Source: an uncultured Lachnospiraceae bacterium
Lineage (GTDB): Bacteria; Bacillota; Clostridia; Lachnospirales; Lachnospiraceae
NCBI GenBank assembly: GCA_910578475.1
Contig: CAJTRK010000018.1
Location: 1 to 63,477 of the forward strand
Reading direction: 5' to 3'
Length of the DNA stretch: 63,477 nucleotides
Shown here: positions 15,439 through 24,327 of the stretch, one piece after another
Position numbering within the stretch: position 1 is the first letter of the stretch
How the letters are laid out: each line of letters starts with the position of its first letter
The notes under the pieces: generated by a model
The model's database searches: none
Told to the model about the DNA's origin: nothing
The model's input: only the letters and a program-made list of their open reading frames with translations
Translations under genes and position numbers: made by a program

Positions 15439-17000
15439 ATATTAAACAAGCCAAAGAATATATCAAGGATTCCGTGAAACTGTATTTGAAAAAAGATGAA
15501 GACGGGGAATACCGGATTCCGGTCGTCAGGCAGCGGCCGATTTTTCTGTTGGGTGCGCCGGGCATCGGTAAAACCGCGGTTATGGAACAGATTGCGCAGG
15601 AACTCGGCATCGCGCTTGTCTCTTATTCCATGACGCACCATACGAGACAGTCGGCCCTGGGGCTTCCGTTTATCGCCCATAAGGAATATGACGGACTTAC
15701 CTATGATGTCTCGGAATACACCATGAGCGAAATCATCGCGTCGGTCTATGATGTGATGCAGAACAGCGGCATCAAAGAAGGAATCTTGTTTCTGGATGAG
15801 ATTAACTGCGTATCGGAGACGCTCGCGCCTTCCATGCTGCAGTTTCTCCAGTATAAGGTATTCGGCCGTCATAAAGTGCCGGAAGGATGGGTCATCGTTA
15901 CGGCGGGCAATCCGCCGGAATACAATAAATCGGTGCGTGAATTTGACGTGGTTACGTTAGACCGGATGAAGATTCTGGAAGTGGAAGCGGATTATGGCGT
16001 CTGGAAGGAATATGCAAGAAACAGAAATCTCCATACGGCTATTCTGAATTATCTGGATTTGAAAAAAGAAGATTTTTATCAGGTCGGAACGACCGTGCGG
16101 GGCAAAAATTATATTACGGCAAGAGGATGGGAAGATTTGTCGGAGATGATACTGCTCTACGAAGAGGAAGGCATGAAAGTGGAAGAAACGCTGGTAGAAC
16201 AGTATTTGCGCAATCCGCGGGTGGTCAAAGAGTTTACCGCTTATTATGACCTGTATCAGAAATATAAAAAGGATTATCGGATAGAAGATATTTTGGCGGG
16301 AAAAAGTCCTGCGGGCGCGGGAGAAAAAGCGAGAAAAGCGGATTTCGACGAGCGGCTTTCCCTGATGGGAATGCTCATTGACCATGTACAGCGCGACATC
16401 CGGGAGAACATGGAAAAACTCGATTATTTAAGCGGGCTTCTCGTGCATATGAAGGCGCTGCGGAACGCGGCGGAACAGGAGACCGGCGGGACGGCCGACG
16501 GACAGTCTGGAACGGAAGAAGGCGTGCAGAGCCGGCCGGGCGGGACGGTGCGCGCGCTGTTGGAAAAACAGCTCGCGGGCAGACAGAAGGGCATGGAAGC
16601 TTTACAGAAGGCAGGCTCTCTGTCCGAAAGAGAAAAAAGAAAGCAGCGGAAGGTTATCCGTTTTCTGCAGGACTGCGAGCGGGAACTCCGCCTGCAGGAT
16701 GTTCCCGATGCCCATGCGGCGGTTGGGCTTTTGAAAACGCGGTATGACGAAGAAGTCACTTCTTACAGAAAGGAAACGGAAGAGGTCGGGAAGGAACTGC
16801 ATTATCTGTTTGCCTTCGTGGAAGACTCCTTCGGCGCGGGAAATGAAATGCTGATTCTGTTGACGGAGTGCACCGTGAATCAGGACAGCGCGAAATTTAT
16901 CAGCATGTACGGCTGTGAAGATTACAGGAAGCATCATGAAGAAATGATGGTGTCCGAAAGGAGCGATTTGCTGATGCAGCAGATTGATTTGGTCTTATGA
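15432..17000 (+). CDS. MoxR-type AAA+ ATPase
   Basis: 522 residues. The AAA+ core occupies about 30-270: Walker A GAPGIGKT, Walker B ILFLDEIN, sensor segment VIVTAGNPPEYNKSV and the arginine-bearing DVVTLDRMK. Residues about 300-520 are not a recognisable domain; they are charged and helical, probably coiled coil, with a low-complexity Gly/Thr/Glu insert near 350. It overlaps the VWA gene by 7 nt and the leucine-rich-repeat gene by 4 nt, so the three are surely translated together. The partner is presumably the VWA protein; the target is unknown. Confidence 0.85.
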   Translation: MLNIKQAKEYIKDSVKLYLKKDEDGEYRIPVVRQRPIFLLGAPGIGKTAVMEQIAQELGIALVSYSMTHHTRQSALGLPFIAHKEYDGLTYDVSEYTMSEIIASVYDVMQNSGIKEGILFLDEINCVSETLAPSMLQFLQYKVFGRHKVPEGWVIVTAGNPPEYNKSVREFDVVTLDRMKILEVEADYGVWKEYARNRNLHTAILNYLDLKKEDFYQVGTTVRGKNYITARGWEDLSEMILLYEEEGMKVEETLVEQYLRNPRVVKEFTAYYDLYQKYKKDYRIEDILAGKSPAGAGEKARKADFDERLSLMGMLIDHVQRDIRENMEKLDYLSGLLVHMKALRNAAEQETGGTADGQSGTEEGVQSRPGGTVRALLEKQLAGRQKGMEALQKAGSLSEREKRKQRKVIRFLQDCERELRLQDVPDAHAAVGLLKTRYDEEVTSYRKETEEVGKELHYLFAFVEDSFGAGNEMLILLTECTVNQDSAKFISMYGCEDYRKHHEEMMVSERSDLLMQQIDLVL

Positions 17001-17938
17001 AAATGAGGGAAACAGAAACACAGCATGGCATTTTGCAGTATGAACTGCGGGAAGACGGCGTTGTTCTGACCGGTTACAGGGGAAAAGACATTACGCTTGT
17101 CCTGCCGGAGCGTCTGGAAGGAATACCGGTAACGGTTATCGGGAAAAAAGCATTTCTGGGAGCAAAAGACTTGCAGCAGCTTGTTCTTCCCGAAAGCGTT
17201 ACCGCAATACAAGACTGGGCTTTCGCCTGCTGCAGCGCGCTCAGGGCGCTCGTGCTGCCGCAAAAAAAGCTCGATACGGGACAGGGAATCCTGAAAGACT
17301 GTTTCCGGTTACAGCAGATAGCGGCGGTAAGCGGGGAAGGAGATGGGATTGCTTCGATAGAGGCGCTTTCCGGCCCGGAAGCGCAGAGTTCCCGTCTGTT
17401 GGCGGCAGTTATGGGCAGTCTGGACGCCTTTTATCTGTTTGAGCCGTTGGAAGCGGGCAGCCCGGGCTGGCTGGAGCGATGGGATGCGCGGATGCTTTCC
17501 CTGCTGGCGCAGGAAGATGCGGAAGGCTTTTCCAAAATGCTTTTGTGCGGGGAAGAGGATTACGGGAGCAGGGAGAACAATCTGGATTACTATATCGAGC
17601 AACGGCGGCGTTTCAAAGTCCGGCTTGCGATGCTGCGGCTGATGAACGATATCGGCCTTGCTCCGGACGTAAAAGAAGAACTGCTCGCATATCTGCGCGC
17701 CCATACGAAAGGAGAAGCATCCGAAGAAACATGGAAGGTGGTGTTGGAAGAACACGGAGACGAGCGGGAATATTATCAGTTTTTACTGGACTGCGGCTGT
17801 ATCAACGACGGGAATTTCGGCGCGGTACTGGAAGACATGGGAGAGCGCCATACGGAGATGAAAGCATTTCTGATGAATGTCCGCGGTGCACAGCCAAAGA
17901 TGGAAGACGCTTTTGCGGCGCTGGCATTTGAGCTTTAA
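16997..17938 (+). CDS. Leucine-rich-repeat (BspA/LRR_5-like) protein
   Basis: 313 residues. Residues about 15-95 carry two to three LRR_5 turns (LVLPERLEGIPVTVIGKKAF, QLVLPESVTAIQDWAFACCS). The rest is helical without a known motif (repeated GCINDGNFGAVLEDMGERH-type segments). No signal peptide or membrane segment, so it is cytoplasmic, unlike most BspA proteins. The start overlaps the ATPase stop as ATGA. Third gene of the VWA-MoxR-LRR unit; it could supply substrate recognition, which is inference. Confidence 0.75.
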   Translation: MKMRETETQHGILQYELREDGVVLTGYRGKDITLVLPERLEGIPVTVIGKKAFLGAKDLQQLVLPESVTAIQDWAFACCSALRALVLPQKKLDTGQGILKDCFRLQQIAAVSGEGDGIASIEALSGPEAQSSRLLAAVMGSLDAFYLFEPLEAGSPGWLERWDARMLSLLAQEDAEGFSKMLLCGEEDYGSRENNLDYYIEQRRRFKVRLAMLRLMNDIGLAPDVKEELLAYLRAHTKGEASEETWKVVLEEHGDEREYYQFLLDCGCINDGNFGAVLEDMGERHTEMKAFLMNVRGAQPKMEDAFAALAFEL

Positions 17939-17965
17939 GATGATTATTTCCGGTTTTATTGCAAA

Positions 17966-18000
17966 CTTACACAAATGTAAGGCAGGACGCCAAATTGTAA
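17966..18000 (+). promoter_or_regulatory. Inverted repeat and repeated TGTAAGG motif upstream of the small membrane gene
   Basis: CTTACA-CAAA-TGTAAG (17966-17981) is a perfect 6-bp palindrome; a second TGTAAG lies at 17996-18001. A further GATATC..GATATC pair lies near 18030-18045. These look like operator half-sites; no regulator is identifiable. Confidence 0.3.
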
Positions 18001-18085
18001 GGAAAATCGATGGAGCAGGCAGGCCTTATCTGATATCCTGATATCAACAAAGCAAAACAATCTAAAAGAAAAGGGGATATCGGAT

Positions 18086-18283
18086 ATGAAGAAAATTATT
18101 AAGGCATTGGCTATATCGGCAGGGATTTTAGTTGGGACTATCGCGGTACAGATGGCGCTGTGCGAATTATTTACCTGGCAGGCCGGAGAAACCTTCTCCA
18201 AACTGGCGCTTGGCATTGCATTCTATTATGCGGTTTTCTGTTCGCACAACGAAAGAAAGATGGAGAAACAATGTTCTCACTGA
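18086..18283 (+). CDS. Small membrane protein, unknown
   Basis: 65 residues. It starts MKKIIKALAISAGILVGTIA behind AAAGGGG; one long hydrophobic stretch at about 5-30 and a second weaker one at about 38-52, then a charged end (HNERKMEKQCSH). No known domain. It lies alone between the LRR operon and a Dabb gene, with palindromes upstream. The good ribosome site and length argue for a real gene. Confidence 0.55.
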   Translation: MKKIIKALAISAGILVGTIAVQMALCELFTWQAGETFSKLALGIAFYYAVFCSHNERKMEKQCSH

Positions 18284-18320
18284 TGAAAATGCCGCGCATG
18301 CGGCGGAATGAGAGGAAAAA

Positions 18321-18611
18321 ATGATAAGACATGTTTGTATGTTCACCTTGAAAGAGGAAAATAAAGAAAAGAATATCGAGGCGTTTCTGGAAAGGGCCGA
18401 GGATTTAAGAACGCTGGAAATGATAAAGACATTTCAGGTAGTCAGAAATGTGGAAAAGACGCCGGCTTCCAATTATGACGTCGCATTGATTTTCGATTTT
18501 GATTCGACAGAAACGCTGGATGCGTATCAGAAATCACCAGAGCATGTAGCGTTTGGGGAATTTGTATACACAGTCAGAGTAGACAGAGCATGTATCGACT
18601 ATGAAATCTGA
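18321..18611 (+). CDS. Dabb-domain (stress-responsive A/B barrel) protein
   Basis: 96 residues. MIRHVCMFTLKEE opens the ferredoxin-like fold of the Dabb family, with VVRNVEKTPASNYDVALIFDFDSTETLDAYQKSPEHV as the typical second half, including the conserved YQ.HP-like segment. These small dimeric proteins are stress-linked in plants and of unknown substrate in bacteria. GAGAGGAAAA precedes the ATG. A 200-nt palindromic element follows directly and may end the transcript. Confidence 0.85.
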   Translation: MIRHVCMFTLKEENKEKNIEAFLERAEDLRTLEMIKTFQVVRNVEKTPASNYDVALIFDFDSTETLDAYQKSPEHVAFGEFVYTVRVDRACIDYEI

Positions 18612-18631
18612 CAGGTGAGAAAGAGGAGAAG

Positions 18632-18831
18632 GAAGGAAAATCCCGCCCTGCGGATGCGGTCGTACAGGGTATCATTGCTTTGGAGGCACGCTCTCGCTCC
18701 GTGAAAGGCAGCAGCGGTACTAAGCTCAAAAGCGGCAAAGCCGCGTTTTCACTAAGTACCGGCGCCTTTCAAGGACCTCCGCCAGCAATGATACCCTGTA
18801 CGACCGCATCCGCAGGGCGGGATTTTCCTTC
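18632..18831 (+). repeat. Palindromic element, family A, copy 2
   Basis: Arms 18632-18679 and 18784-18831 are perfect 48-nt inverted repeats around a 104-nt core. The core matches that of the copy at 4646-4832 (opposite strand). Within it GAAAGGC pairs with GCCTTTC, where the other copy has GAAAACC with GGTTTTC, a paired compensatory change; GCGGC/GCCGC closes the tip. The whole folds into one long hairpin. Confidence 0.85.
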
Positions 18832-18858
18832 TTTTCGCATGTATTGGAAATTTCCCCC

Positions 18859-18887
18859 TTGCATCCTGTCCGTTTCTGTGATACACT
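18859..18887 (+). promoter_or_regulatory. secG promoter
   Basis: TTGCAT (18859-18864), spacer 17, TACACT (18882-18887), 38 nt upstream of the secG start. Confidence 0.6.
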
Positions 18888-18924
18888 AGATTCTGCTTGA
18901 TATAGGGAAAGGAGCGGATTTCAA

Positions 18925-19164
18925 ATGGGAGCGTTAAGGATTGTATTGACAGTTATATATATTATCATTTGTATAGCACTCGTGATACTTGTGCTGATGC
19001 AGGAGGGAAAAACCGCAGGGCTCGGAGCCGTCAGCGGTGCAGCGGAATCATATTGGGGAAAGAATAAAGGCCGTTCAATGGAAGGAAAGCTCGTAAAGAT
19101 TACGACAGGTCTGGCCGTAGGCTTCATGCTGATAGCGATTATTCTGAACCTGAATGTCTTTTAG
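18925..19164 (+). CDS. secG: Preprotein translocase subunit SecG
   Basis: 79 residues with two membrane segments (about 3-25 and 54-76). It is the small accessory subunit of the SecYEG channel. The cytosolic loop MQEGKTAGLGAVSGAAESYWGKN is characteristic. AAAGGAG lies upstream. The order secG-rnr-smpB-ssrA is the standard firmicute arrangement. A terminator separates it from rnr but may be leaky. Confidence 0.95.
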   Translation: MGALRIVLTVIYIIICIALVILVLMQEGKTAGLGAVSGAAESYWGKNKGRSMEGKLVKITTGLAVGFMLIAIILNLNVF

Positions 19165-19172
19165 ACGATGGG

Positions 19173-19200
19173 AAAGCACTCTTGCAAAAGGGTGCTTTTT
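19173..19200 (+). terminator. Terminator after secG
   Basis: AAAGCAC...GTGCTTTTT, 7-8 bp stem followed by T5. It is a moderate terminator or attenuator before rnr. Confidence 0.65.
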
Positions 19201-19248
19201 ATGTTGTGAGCTTGCGGATGAACGAAGAAACGAACAAGGGGGCTGCTA

Positions 19249-21387
19249 TTGAATCAGGAATTATTTGAGAAAAGAAAGAAATTAATCTGTGAACTTTTGG
19301 AAGATGAAATGTATGTGCCGTTAAAAGAAAAAGAACTTGCGGCGTTTATGCAGGTGGCCAGAGAGGACAGGGAAGCGTTCCGAAAGGTGCTGGATGCGCT
19401 TTTGCGCGAAGGAAAAGTGCAGGTTACCGCGAAAGGAAAGTATATCAAACCAGACGAACGGTTTCTGACAGGCACATTTATCGGAAATGCCAGAGGATTT
19501 GGTTTCGTGGAAATAGAAGGACGGGCAGAGGATTTATATGTTCCGGAAGGGATGGTAAACAATGCCTTTCATATGGACCGCGTGCAGGTCGAGCTGCTGC
19601 CCGGAAAAAGAGGAAAAAGACAGGAAGCGGCCGTTCGTAAAATATTGGAACGGGGTTCCCGTCAGATTGTCGGAACCTATGAGCAGTCTTCCTCTTTTGG
19701 ATTTGTGATTCCGGACAACGGGAAAATCGGCACGGATATTTTTGTGGCGAAGGAACGTTCTAAAGGAGCGGCAGACGGTCATAAAGTAGTAGTGGAGCTG
19801 ATAAGCTATGGTGACGAACGACATAAGCCGGAAGGAAAAGTTGTGGAAATTCTCGGCCATATCAATGACCCCGGCGTCGATATCATGTCCATTATCCGGG
19901 GATTTGACCTGCCGATGGAATTTGGCGAAAAGGTCATGAATCAGACGGAACGGATTCCGGACGGGGTTTCGGAGGCGGATATGGCGGGACGCATGGATTT
20001 GCGGGACGTGCAGATGGTGACGATAGACGGCGAAGACGCAAAGGATTTGGACGATGCGGTCAGCCTTTCCAAAGAAGGGGCGTTATATCATCTCGGCGTT
20101 CATATTGCGGATGTGTCCAATTATGTACAGGAAAATTCCGCACTGGACTGGGAAGCGGTGGAGCGGGGAACGAGCGTTTATCTCGTGGACCGGGTGATTC
20201 CCATGCTGCCGCATAAGCTGTCGAACGGTATCTGCTCGTTGAATCAGGGTGTGGACAGGCTGGCGTTAAGCTGCCTGATGACAATAGATGAAAAAGGGAA
20301 CGTAACGGATTATCAGATAGCGGAAAGTGTTATTCGGGTGGACAGGAGAATGTCCTATACGAGTGTGAAGAAGATTCTGGAAGACCGGGATGAGCAGGAA
20401 TGCAGGGAATATGAAAGCCTTGTTCCCATGTTTGAGCAGATGGCGGAACTAGCGTCAATTTTGCGGCAGAAAAGGCACAAACGCGGCTCCATCGATTTTG
20501 ATTTCCCGGAAACAAAAATTCTCCTGGACGAGGCGGGACATCCGGCGGATATCCGGCCATATGAGCGGAATACAGCGACAAAACTCATCGAGGATTTTAT
20601 GCTGATTGCCAACGAGACTGTGGCGCAGCATTTCTTCTGGCTGGAGATTCCGTTCGTATACCGTACCCACGACAATCCGGACCCGGAAAAAATCATGAAG
20701 TTATCCACGTTTCTGCATAATTTCGGCTATTATATCAAGACTTCGCGGGAAGAGATACACCCGAAGGAGATACAGAAGCTTTTGGATAAGATGGAAGGAA
20801 CGCCGGAAGAAATGCTGATAAGCCGGCTGACGCTGCGGAGCATGAAACAGGCGAAATACACGGTGGAATGCAGCGGGCATTTTGGACTCGCCTGTCAGTA
20901 TTACTGCCACTTCACATCTCCCATCAGGCGATATCCGGACTTGCAGATTCACCGCATCATCAAGGAGCAGCTGCGGGGCCGGCTGTCGGAAAAGAGACTG
21001 GAGCATTATCAGGAACGGCTTCCCGGGATTGCGGAGCGTTCTTCCAAAATGGAACGCCGGGCCGAAGAGGCGGAGCGGGAGACGGAAAAGCTGAAAAAAG
21101 CCGAATATATGGAAGGCCATATCGGAGAAATTTTCGAAGGGGTTATTTCCGGCATTACCAGTTGGGGCGTCTATGTGGAACTGCCGAATACGGTGGAAGG
21201 CATGATTCATGTGTCGAAACTGCCCGGCGATTATTTTGTCTATGATGAAAACACTTACGAGATGACAGGCCAGGATACCGGAAAAACGTACCGGCTCGGA
21301 GAGTCTGTCCGGGTTTGTGTGGACGGTGTGGAACGGATGACGCGGAGTGTGGATTTTTCCATTGTGGAAGAAGAGGAAGCATTGTAA
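19249..21387 (+). CDS. rnr: Ribonuclease R
   Basis: 3'-5' exoribonuclease that degrades structured RNA and works with SmpB/tmRNA in trans-translation quality control. 712 residues, family length. The start codon is TTG at 19249 after GGGGG; this keeps the conserved N-terminal winged-helix (KKLICELLEDEMYVPLKEKEL), which the next ATG would lose. Cold-shock domains span about 65-220. The RNB catalytic domain has DGEDAKDLDDAVSLSK with the metal-binding aspartates and HIADVSNYVQ. The C-terminal S1 domain (EGVISGITSWGVYVELPNTVEGMIH) ends the protein. It is followed at 25 nt by smpB. Confidence 0.95.
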   Translation: MNQELFEKRKKLICELLEDEMYVPLKEKELAAFMQVAREDREAFRKVLDALLREGKVQVTAKGKYIKPDERFLTGTFIGNARGFGFVEIEGRAEDLYVPEGMVNNAFHMDRVQVELLPGKRGKRQEAAVRKILERGSRQIVGTYEQSSSFGFVIPDNGKIGTDIFVAKERSKGAADGHKVVVELISYGDERHKPEGKVVEILGHINDPGVDIMSIIRGFDLPMEFGEKVMNQTERIPDGVSEADMAGRMDLRDVQMVTIDGEDAKDLDDAVSLSKEGALYHLGVHIADVSNYVQENSALDWEAVERGTSVYLVDRVIPMLPHKLSNGICSLNQGVDRLALSCLMTIDEKGNVTDYQIAESVIRVDRRMSYTSVKKILEDRDEQECREYESLVPMFEQMAELASILRQKRHKRGSIDFDFPETKILLDEAGHPADIRPYERNTATKLIEDFMLIANETVAQHFFWLEIPFVYRTHDNPDPEKIMKLSTFLHNFGYYIKTSREEIHPKEIQKLLDKMEGTPEEMLISRLTLRSMKQAKYTVECSGHFGLACQYYCHFTSPIRRYPDLQIHRIIKEQLRGRLSEKRLEHYQERLPGIAERSSKMERRAEEAERETEKLKKAEYMEGHIGEIFEGVISGITSWGVYVELPNTVEGMIHVSKLPGDYFVYDENTYEMTGQDTGKTYRLGESVRVCVDGVERMTRSVDFSIVEEEEAL

Positions 21388-21412
21388 GCGTTTTCCGGAA
21401 AAGGAGGGAAAA

Positions 21413-21877
21413 ATGGCAAAGGAAGCGATGAAACTGGTTGCCAATAACAAAAAGGCATACCACGATTTTTTCATAGAAGAAAAATACGAAACAGGTCTCG
21501 CGCTGCATGGGACGGAAGTAAAGTCGCTGCGGCTCGGCAAATGCAGTATTAAGGAAGGATTTGTGCGGATTGAGAACGGGGAAGCTTTTGTCTACGGCAT
21601 GAATATCAGTCCGTATGAAAAGGGGAACATTTTCAATAAAGACCCCCTGCGGCCGAAAAAACTATTGCTGCACAAAGTGGAAATCCGCAAGCTGAACGGA
21701 AAAATTTCCGAACAGGGTTACACTATCGTTCCGCTGCAAGTTTACTTTAAAGACGGAAGAGCCAAGCTGGAAATCGGCCTTGCCCGGGGGAAAAAACTCT
21801 ATGACAAGCGGCAGGATATTGCAAAGAAGGACCAGCGCAGGGAGCATGAAAGGGATTTTAAGATTAGAAATTTATAA
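21413..21877 (+). CDS. smpB: SsrA-binding protein SmpB
   Basis: 154 residues. It binds tmRNA and delivers it to stalled ribosomes. Typical segments: NNKKAYHDFFIEEKYETGL, GTEVKSLR, NISPYEKGN, and the C-terminal basic tail GKKLYDKRQDIAKKDQRRE. The ATG at 21413 has AAGGAGG 6 nt upstream. It lies directly before its RNA partner ssrA. Confidence 0.97.
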   Translation: MAKEAMKLVANNKKAYHDFFIEEKYETGLALHGTEVKSLRLGKCSIKEGFVRIENGEAFVYGMNISPYEKGNIFNKDPLRPKKLLLHKVEIRKLNGKISEQGYTIVPLQVYFKDGRAKLEIGLARGKKLYDKRQDIAKKDQRREHERDFKIRNL

Positions 21878-21934
21878 AATGATATTAAAATCGTCTGAAC
21901 TATGATATACTATGATTATATAAAAGAAAAATAA

Positions 21935-22281
21935 GGGCCAGTCAAGGTTTCGACAGGGGTCTTGCAGCTGGAGAAGCTATCCGATAGCGAATCGTTAAAT
22001 CGCAAAAATAAATATAAACGCTGAAGATAATTTAGCATACGCTGCCTAATGGCAGCTGTCCGCCTTAGTGCACCTGCACATTAAGAACCGGGCATCGACT
22101 ATGCAGGAAACGACATGGGCAAAGCTTTGAGCCTGTGGGCGTATGATGAAGCTACCAAACGTACCGGGGCGTCCGCCTCCTGGTACGGGAGGGAATGAGG
22201 AGCAATCCGAAACGGCGGACTATGATAGTAGAAGGACAGGGAATGGGCTTTTGGACACGGGTTCGACTCCCGTCTGGTCCA
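21935..22281 (+). ncRNA. ssrA: tmRNA (transfer-messenger RNA)
   Basis: GGGCCAG (21935-21941) pairs with CTGGTCC (22274-22280) as the acceptor stem, with A22281 as discriminator; CCA is not encoded. The tRNA-like TTCGACAGGGG 5' segment and the T-arm ACGGG-TTCGACT-CCCGT are present. The tag frame is 22020-22049, reading AEDNLAYAA and then TAA. It rescues stalled ribosomes with SmpB. The 165 nt between it and recJ contain a CCTGTG/CACAGG hairpin near 22304-22324 and no gene. Confidence 0.97.
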
Positions 22282-22446
22282 CTTGGATAAGTGCTTAAAT
22301 ATCCTCCTGTGAAAAATGAACACAGGACGGATTAAAACAGGAAGCATGGAGTATCCGGAAGAACGAATAAACGAACGATTTGAGAAAACTGACCGGTTGG
22401 AAAACGGATGGAAGAACCGGAACGAAAAGCGACATAGGAAATTACG

Positions 22447-24297
22447 ATGGCAAAATGGATGGTGTCGGCAAAGAAAGCCGATTTTGCAAAGATTGCAGAG
22501 ACTTTTGGAATTGACCCCGTGATTGCCCGCATTATACGAAACAGGGATATCGTTGGGGAGAAAGAAATCGATTTATTTCTACATGGGACACTGAAAGACC
22601 TGCATGAACCGCGGCTGCTTTACGACATGGAAAAAGCAGTCGTTTTTATGCTGTACGAAATAGAACAGGAGGCGTCGCTGCGCATTATCGGCGATTATGA
22701 TATCGACGGTGTCTGTGCGTCTTATATTCTGCTGAGGGGGCTGCGTTTTTGCGGCGCGAAAGCGGATACGGTCATACCGCATCGGATGAAAGACGGCTAT
22801 GGGCTGAACAATCACCTGATTGAAGAAGCGCACCGGGACGGCATTCGCACGATTATTACCTGCGATAACGGCATTGCGGCGGCGGAGCAGATTGCTTACG
22901 CCAAAGAACTTGGCATGAATGTTATCGTGACGGACCACCATGAAGTGCCTTACGAAGAGGCGGAAGACGGAACGAGGAAAGAGCTGCTCCCGCCGGCTGC
23001 TGCGGTTATCGACCCGAAACAGGAACGGTGCGGTTATCCGTTCGACGGTATCTGCGGTGCGGTCGTGGCCTATAAGTTTGTGCAGGTGCTGACGGAGGAA
23101 TACCTGAAACGCCATGCCGGAGCGAAAGAGAGCAAAGAGGCACAGGCAGACGGCACGACCGGAAGCGGGGAAGCGGAGGCATCGGAAGCGGCGCGCCGGG
23201 AACTGTTGTCGGAACTTTTGGAGTTTGCCGCATTTGCGACGGTAGGGGATGTAATGGAGCTGCGGGACGAGAACCGTATTCTGGTGAAGTATGGACTGCA
23301 GCAGATTGCCGGCACGAAAAATCCGGGGATGAAGGCGCTTCTTGAGGTGAACGGGCTTCAGAATAAGCCTTTGTCGGCCTATCATATCGGTTTTGTGCTC
23401 GGCCCCTGTCTGAACGCTACGGGGAGACTGGATACGGCGCTTAAAGCGTTACAGATGTTTGAATGCGGCAGCTTTGCGCAGGCGGTTACGATTGCGGGGG
23501 AACTGAAAGAGCTGAATGACAGCAGGAAAGAAATGACGCGTCAGGGAACGGAGCAGGCGGCTGAGCTGATAGAGCGGGGGGCTCTCCGGGAGGACAAAGT
23601 TCTGGTCGTATATTTACCGGATTGTCACGAAAGCCTGGCGGGAATCATCGCAGGCCGGCTGAAAGAAAAATATCACAGGCCGGTGTTCGTGCTGACAAGA
23701 GGAGAAGAAGGGGTTAAAGGTTCCGGACGCTCCATTGAGACGTATCATATGTACGAAGAGATGAGCCTTTGCAAACATCTTTTTACACGGTATGGAGGGC
23801 ACAGGATGGCGGCCGGCCTTTCCATGCCGGAGGAAAATGTAGAAGCGTTTCGGGAGGCTCTGAACCGGAACTGTCATCTGACCGAGGATGATTTCACGGA
23901 GAAACTGTTGATTGATGTACCGATGCCGCTGTCCTATATTCATATGGATTTTGTGAAGCAGCTGCAAGTGCTTGAGCCGTTTGGAAACGGCAACGCAAAG
24001 CCTGTTTTTGCCAGGAAAAATGTGCATGTTCTGCATGGAAGGATTCTCGGAAAAAATGAGAATGTGGGAAAATATCGGATTCAGGACGAAGAGGGAAATT
24101 ATTATGACATGATTTACTTTGGAGACCTGTATGGATGGCACGATTTCCTGGAAACGGAATTTGGGAAGGAAGAACGGGCAAAGCTGTATCATGAGGGCAG
24201 TTCGAAAATCGTCATTCAGATGGTATATTATCCGGATATCAATGTATATCAGGGAAAGGAAAGCCTGCAGATTGTCATGCAGGACTATTCAAAATAA
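22447..24297 (+). CDS. recJ: Single-stranded-DNA-specific exonuclease RecJ
   Basis: 5'-3' exonuclease for recombination and mismatch repair. 616 residues, shorter than the Bacillus enzyme (about 790) and lacking its C-terminal extension. DHH phosphoesterase motifs are intact: GDYDIDGVCASYILL, TCDNGIAA, TDHHEVPYEEA and ATVGDVMEL. The DHHA1 region has GRSIETYHMYE and RYGGHRMAAGLSM; an OB-like end follows. A low-complexity Ala/Glu/Ser insert lies near 225-245. Upstream is tmRNA; a sugar kinase follows. Confidence 0.93.
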   Translation: MAKWMVSAKKADFAKIAETFGIDPVIARIIRNRDIVGEKEIDLFLHGTLKDLHEPRLLYDMEKAVVFMLYEIEQEASLRIIGDYDIDGVCASYILLRGLRFCGAKADTVIPHRMKDGYGLNNHLIEEAHRDGIRTIITCDNGIAAAEQIAYAKELGMNVIVTDHHEVPYEEAEDGTRKELLPPAAAVIDPKQERCGYPFDGICGAVVAYKFVQVLTEEYLKRHAGAKESKEAQADGTTGSGEAEASEAARRELLSELLEFAAFATVGDVMELRDENRILVKYGLQQIAGTKNPGMKALLEVNGLQNKPLSAYHIGFVLGPCLNATGRLDTALKALQMFECGSFAQAVTIAGELKELNDSRKEMTRQGTEQAAELIERGALREDKVLVVYLPDCHESLAGIIAGRLKEKYHRPVFVLTRGEEGVKGSGRSIETYHMYEEMSLCKHLFTRYGGHRMAAGLSMPEENVEAFREALNRNCHLTEDDFTEKLLIDVPMPLSYIHMDFVKQLQVLEPFGNGNAKPVFARKNVHVLHGRILGKNENVGKYRIQDEEGNYYDMIYFGDLYGWHDFLETEFGKEERAKLYHEGSSKIVIQMVYYPDINVYQGKESLQIVMQDYSK

Positions 24298-24327
24298 AAG
24301 CGCCCAGGCGGCAGAATGAGAGGGAAT

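Noticed and set aside
22316..22522. Small open frame between tmRNA and recJ
   Set aside because: It overlaps the recJ start, lacks a ribosome site and has a low-complexity charged composition.
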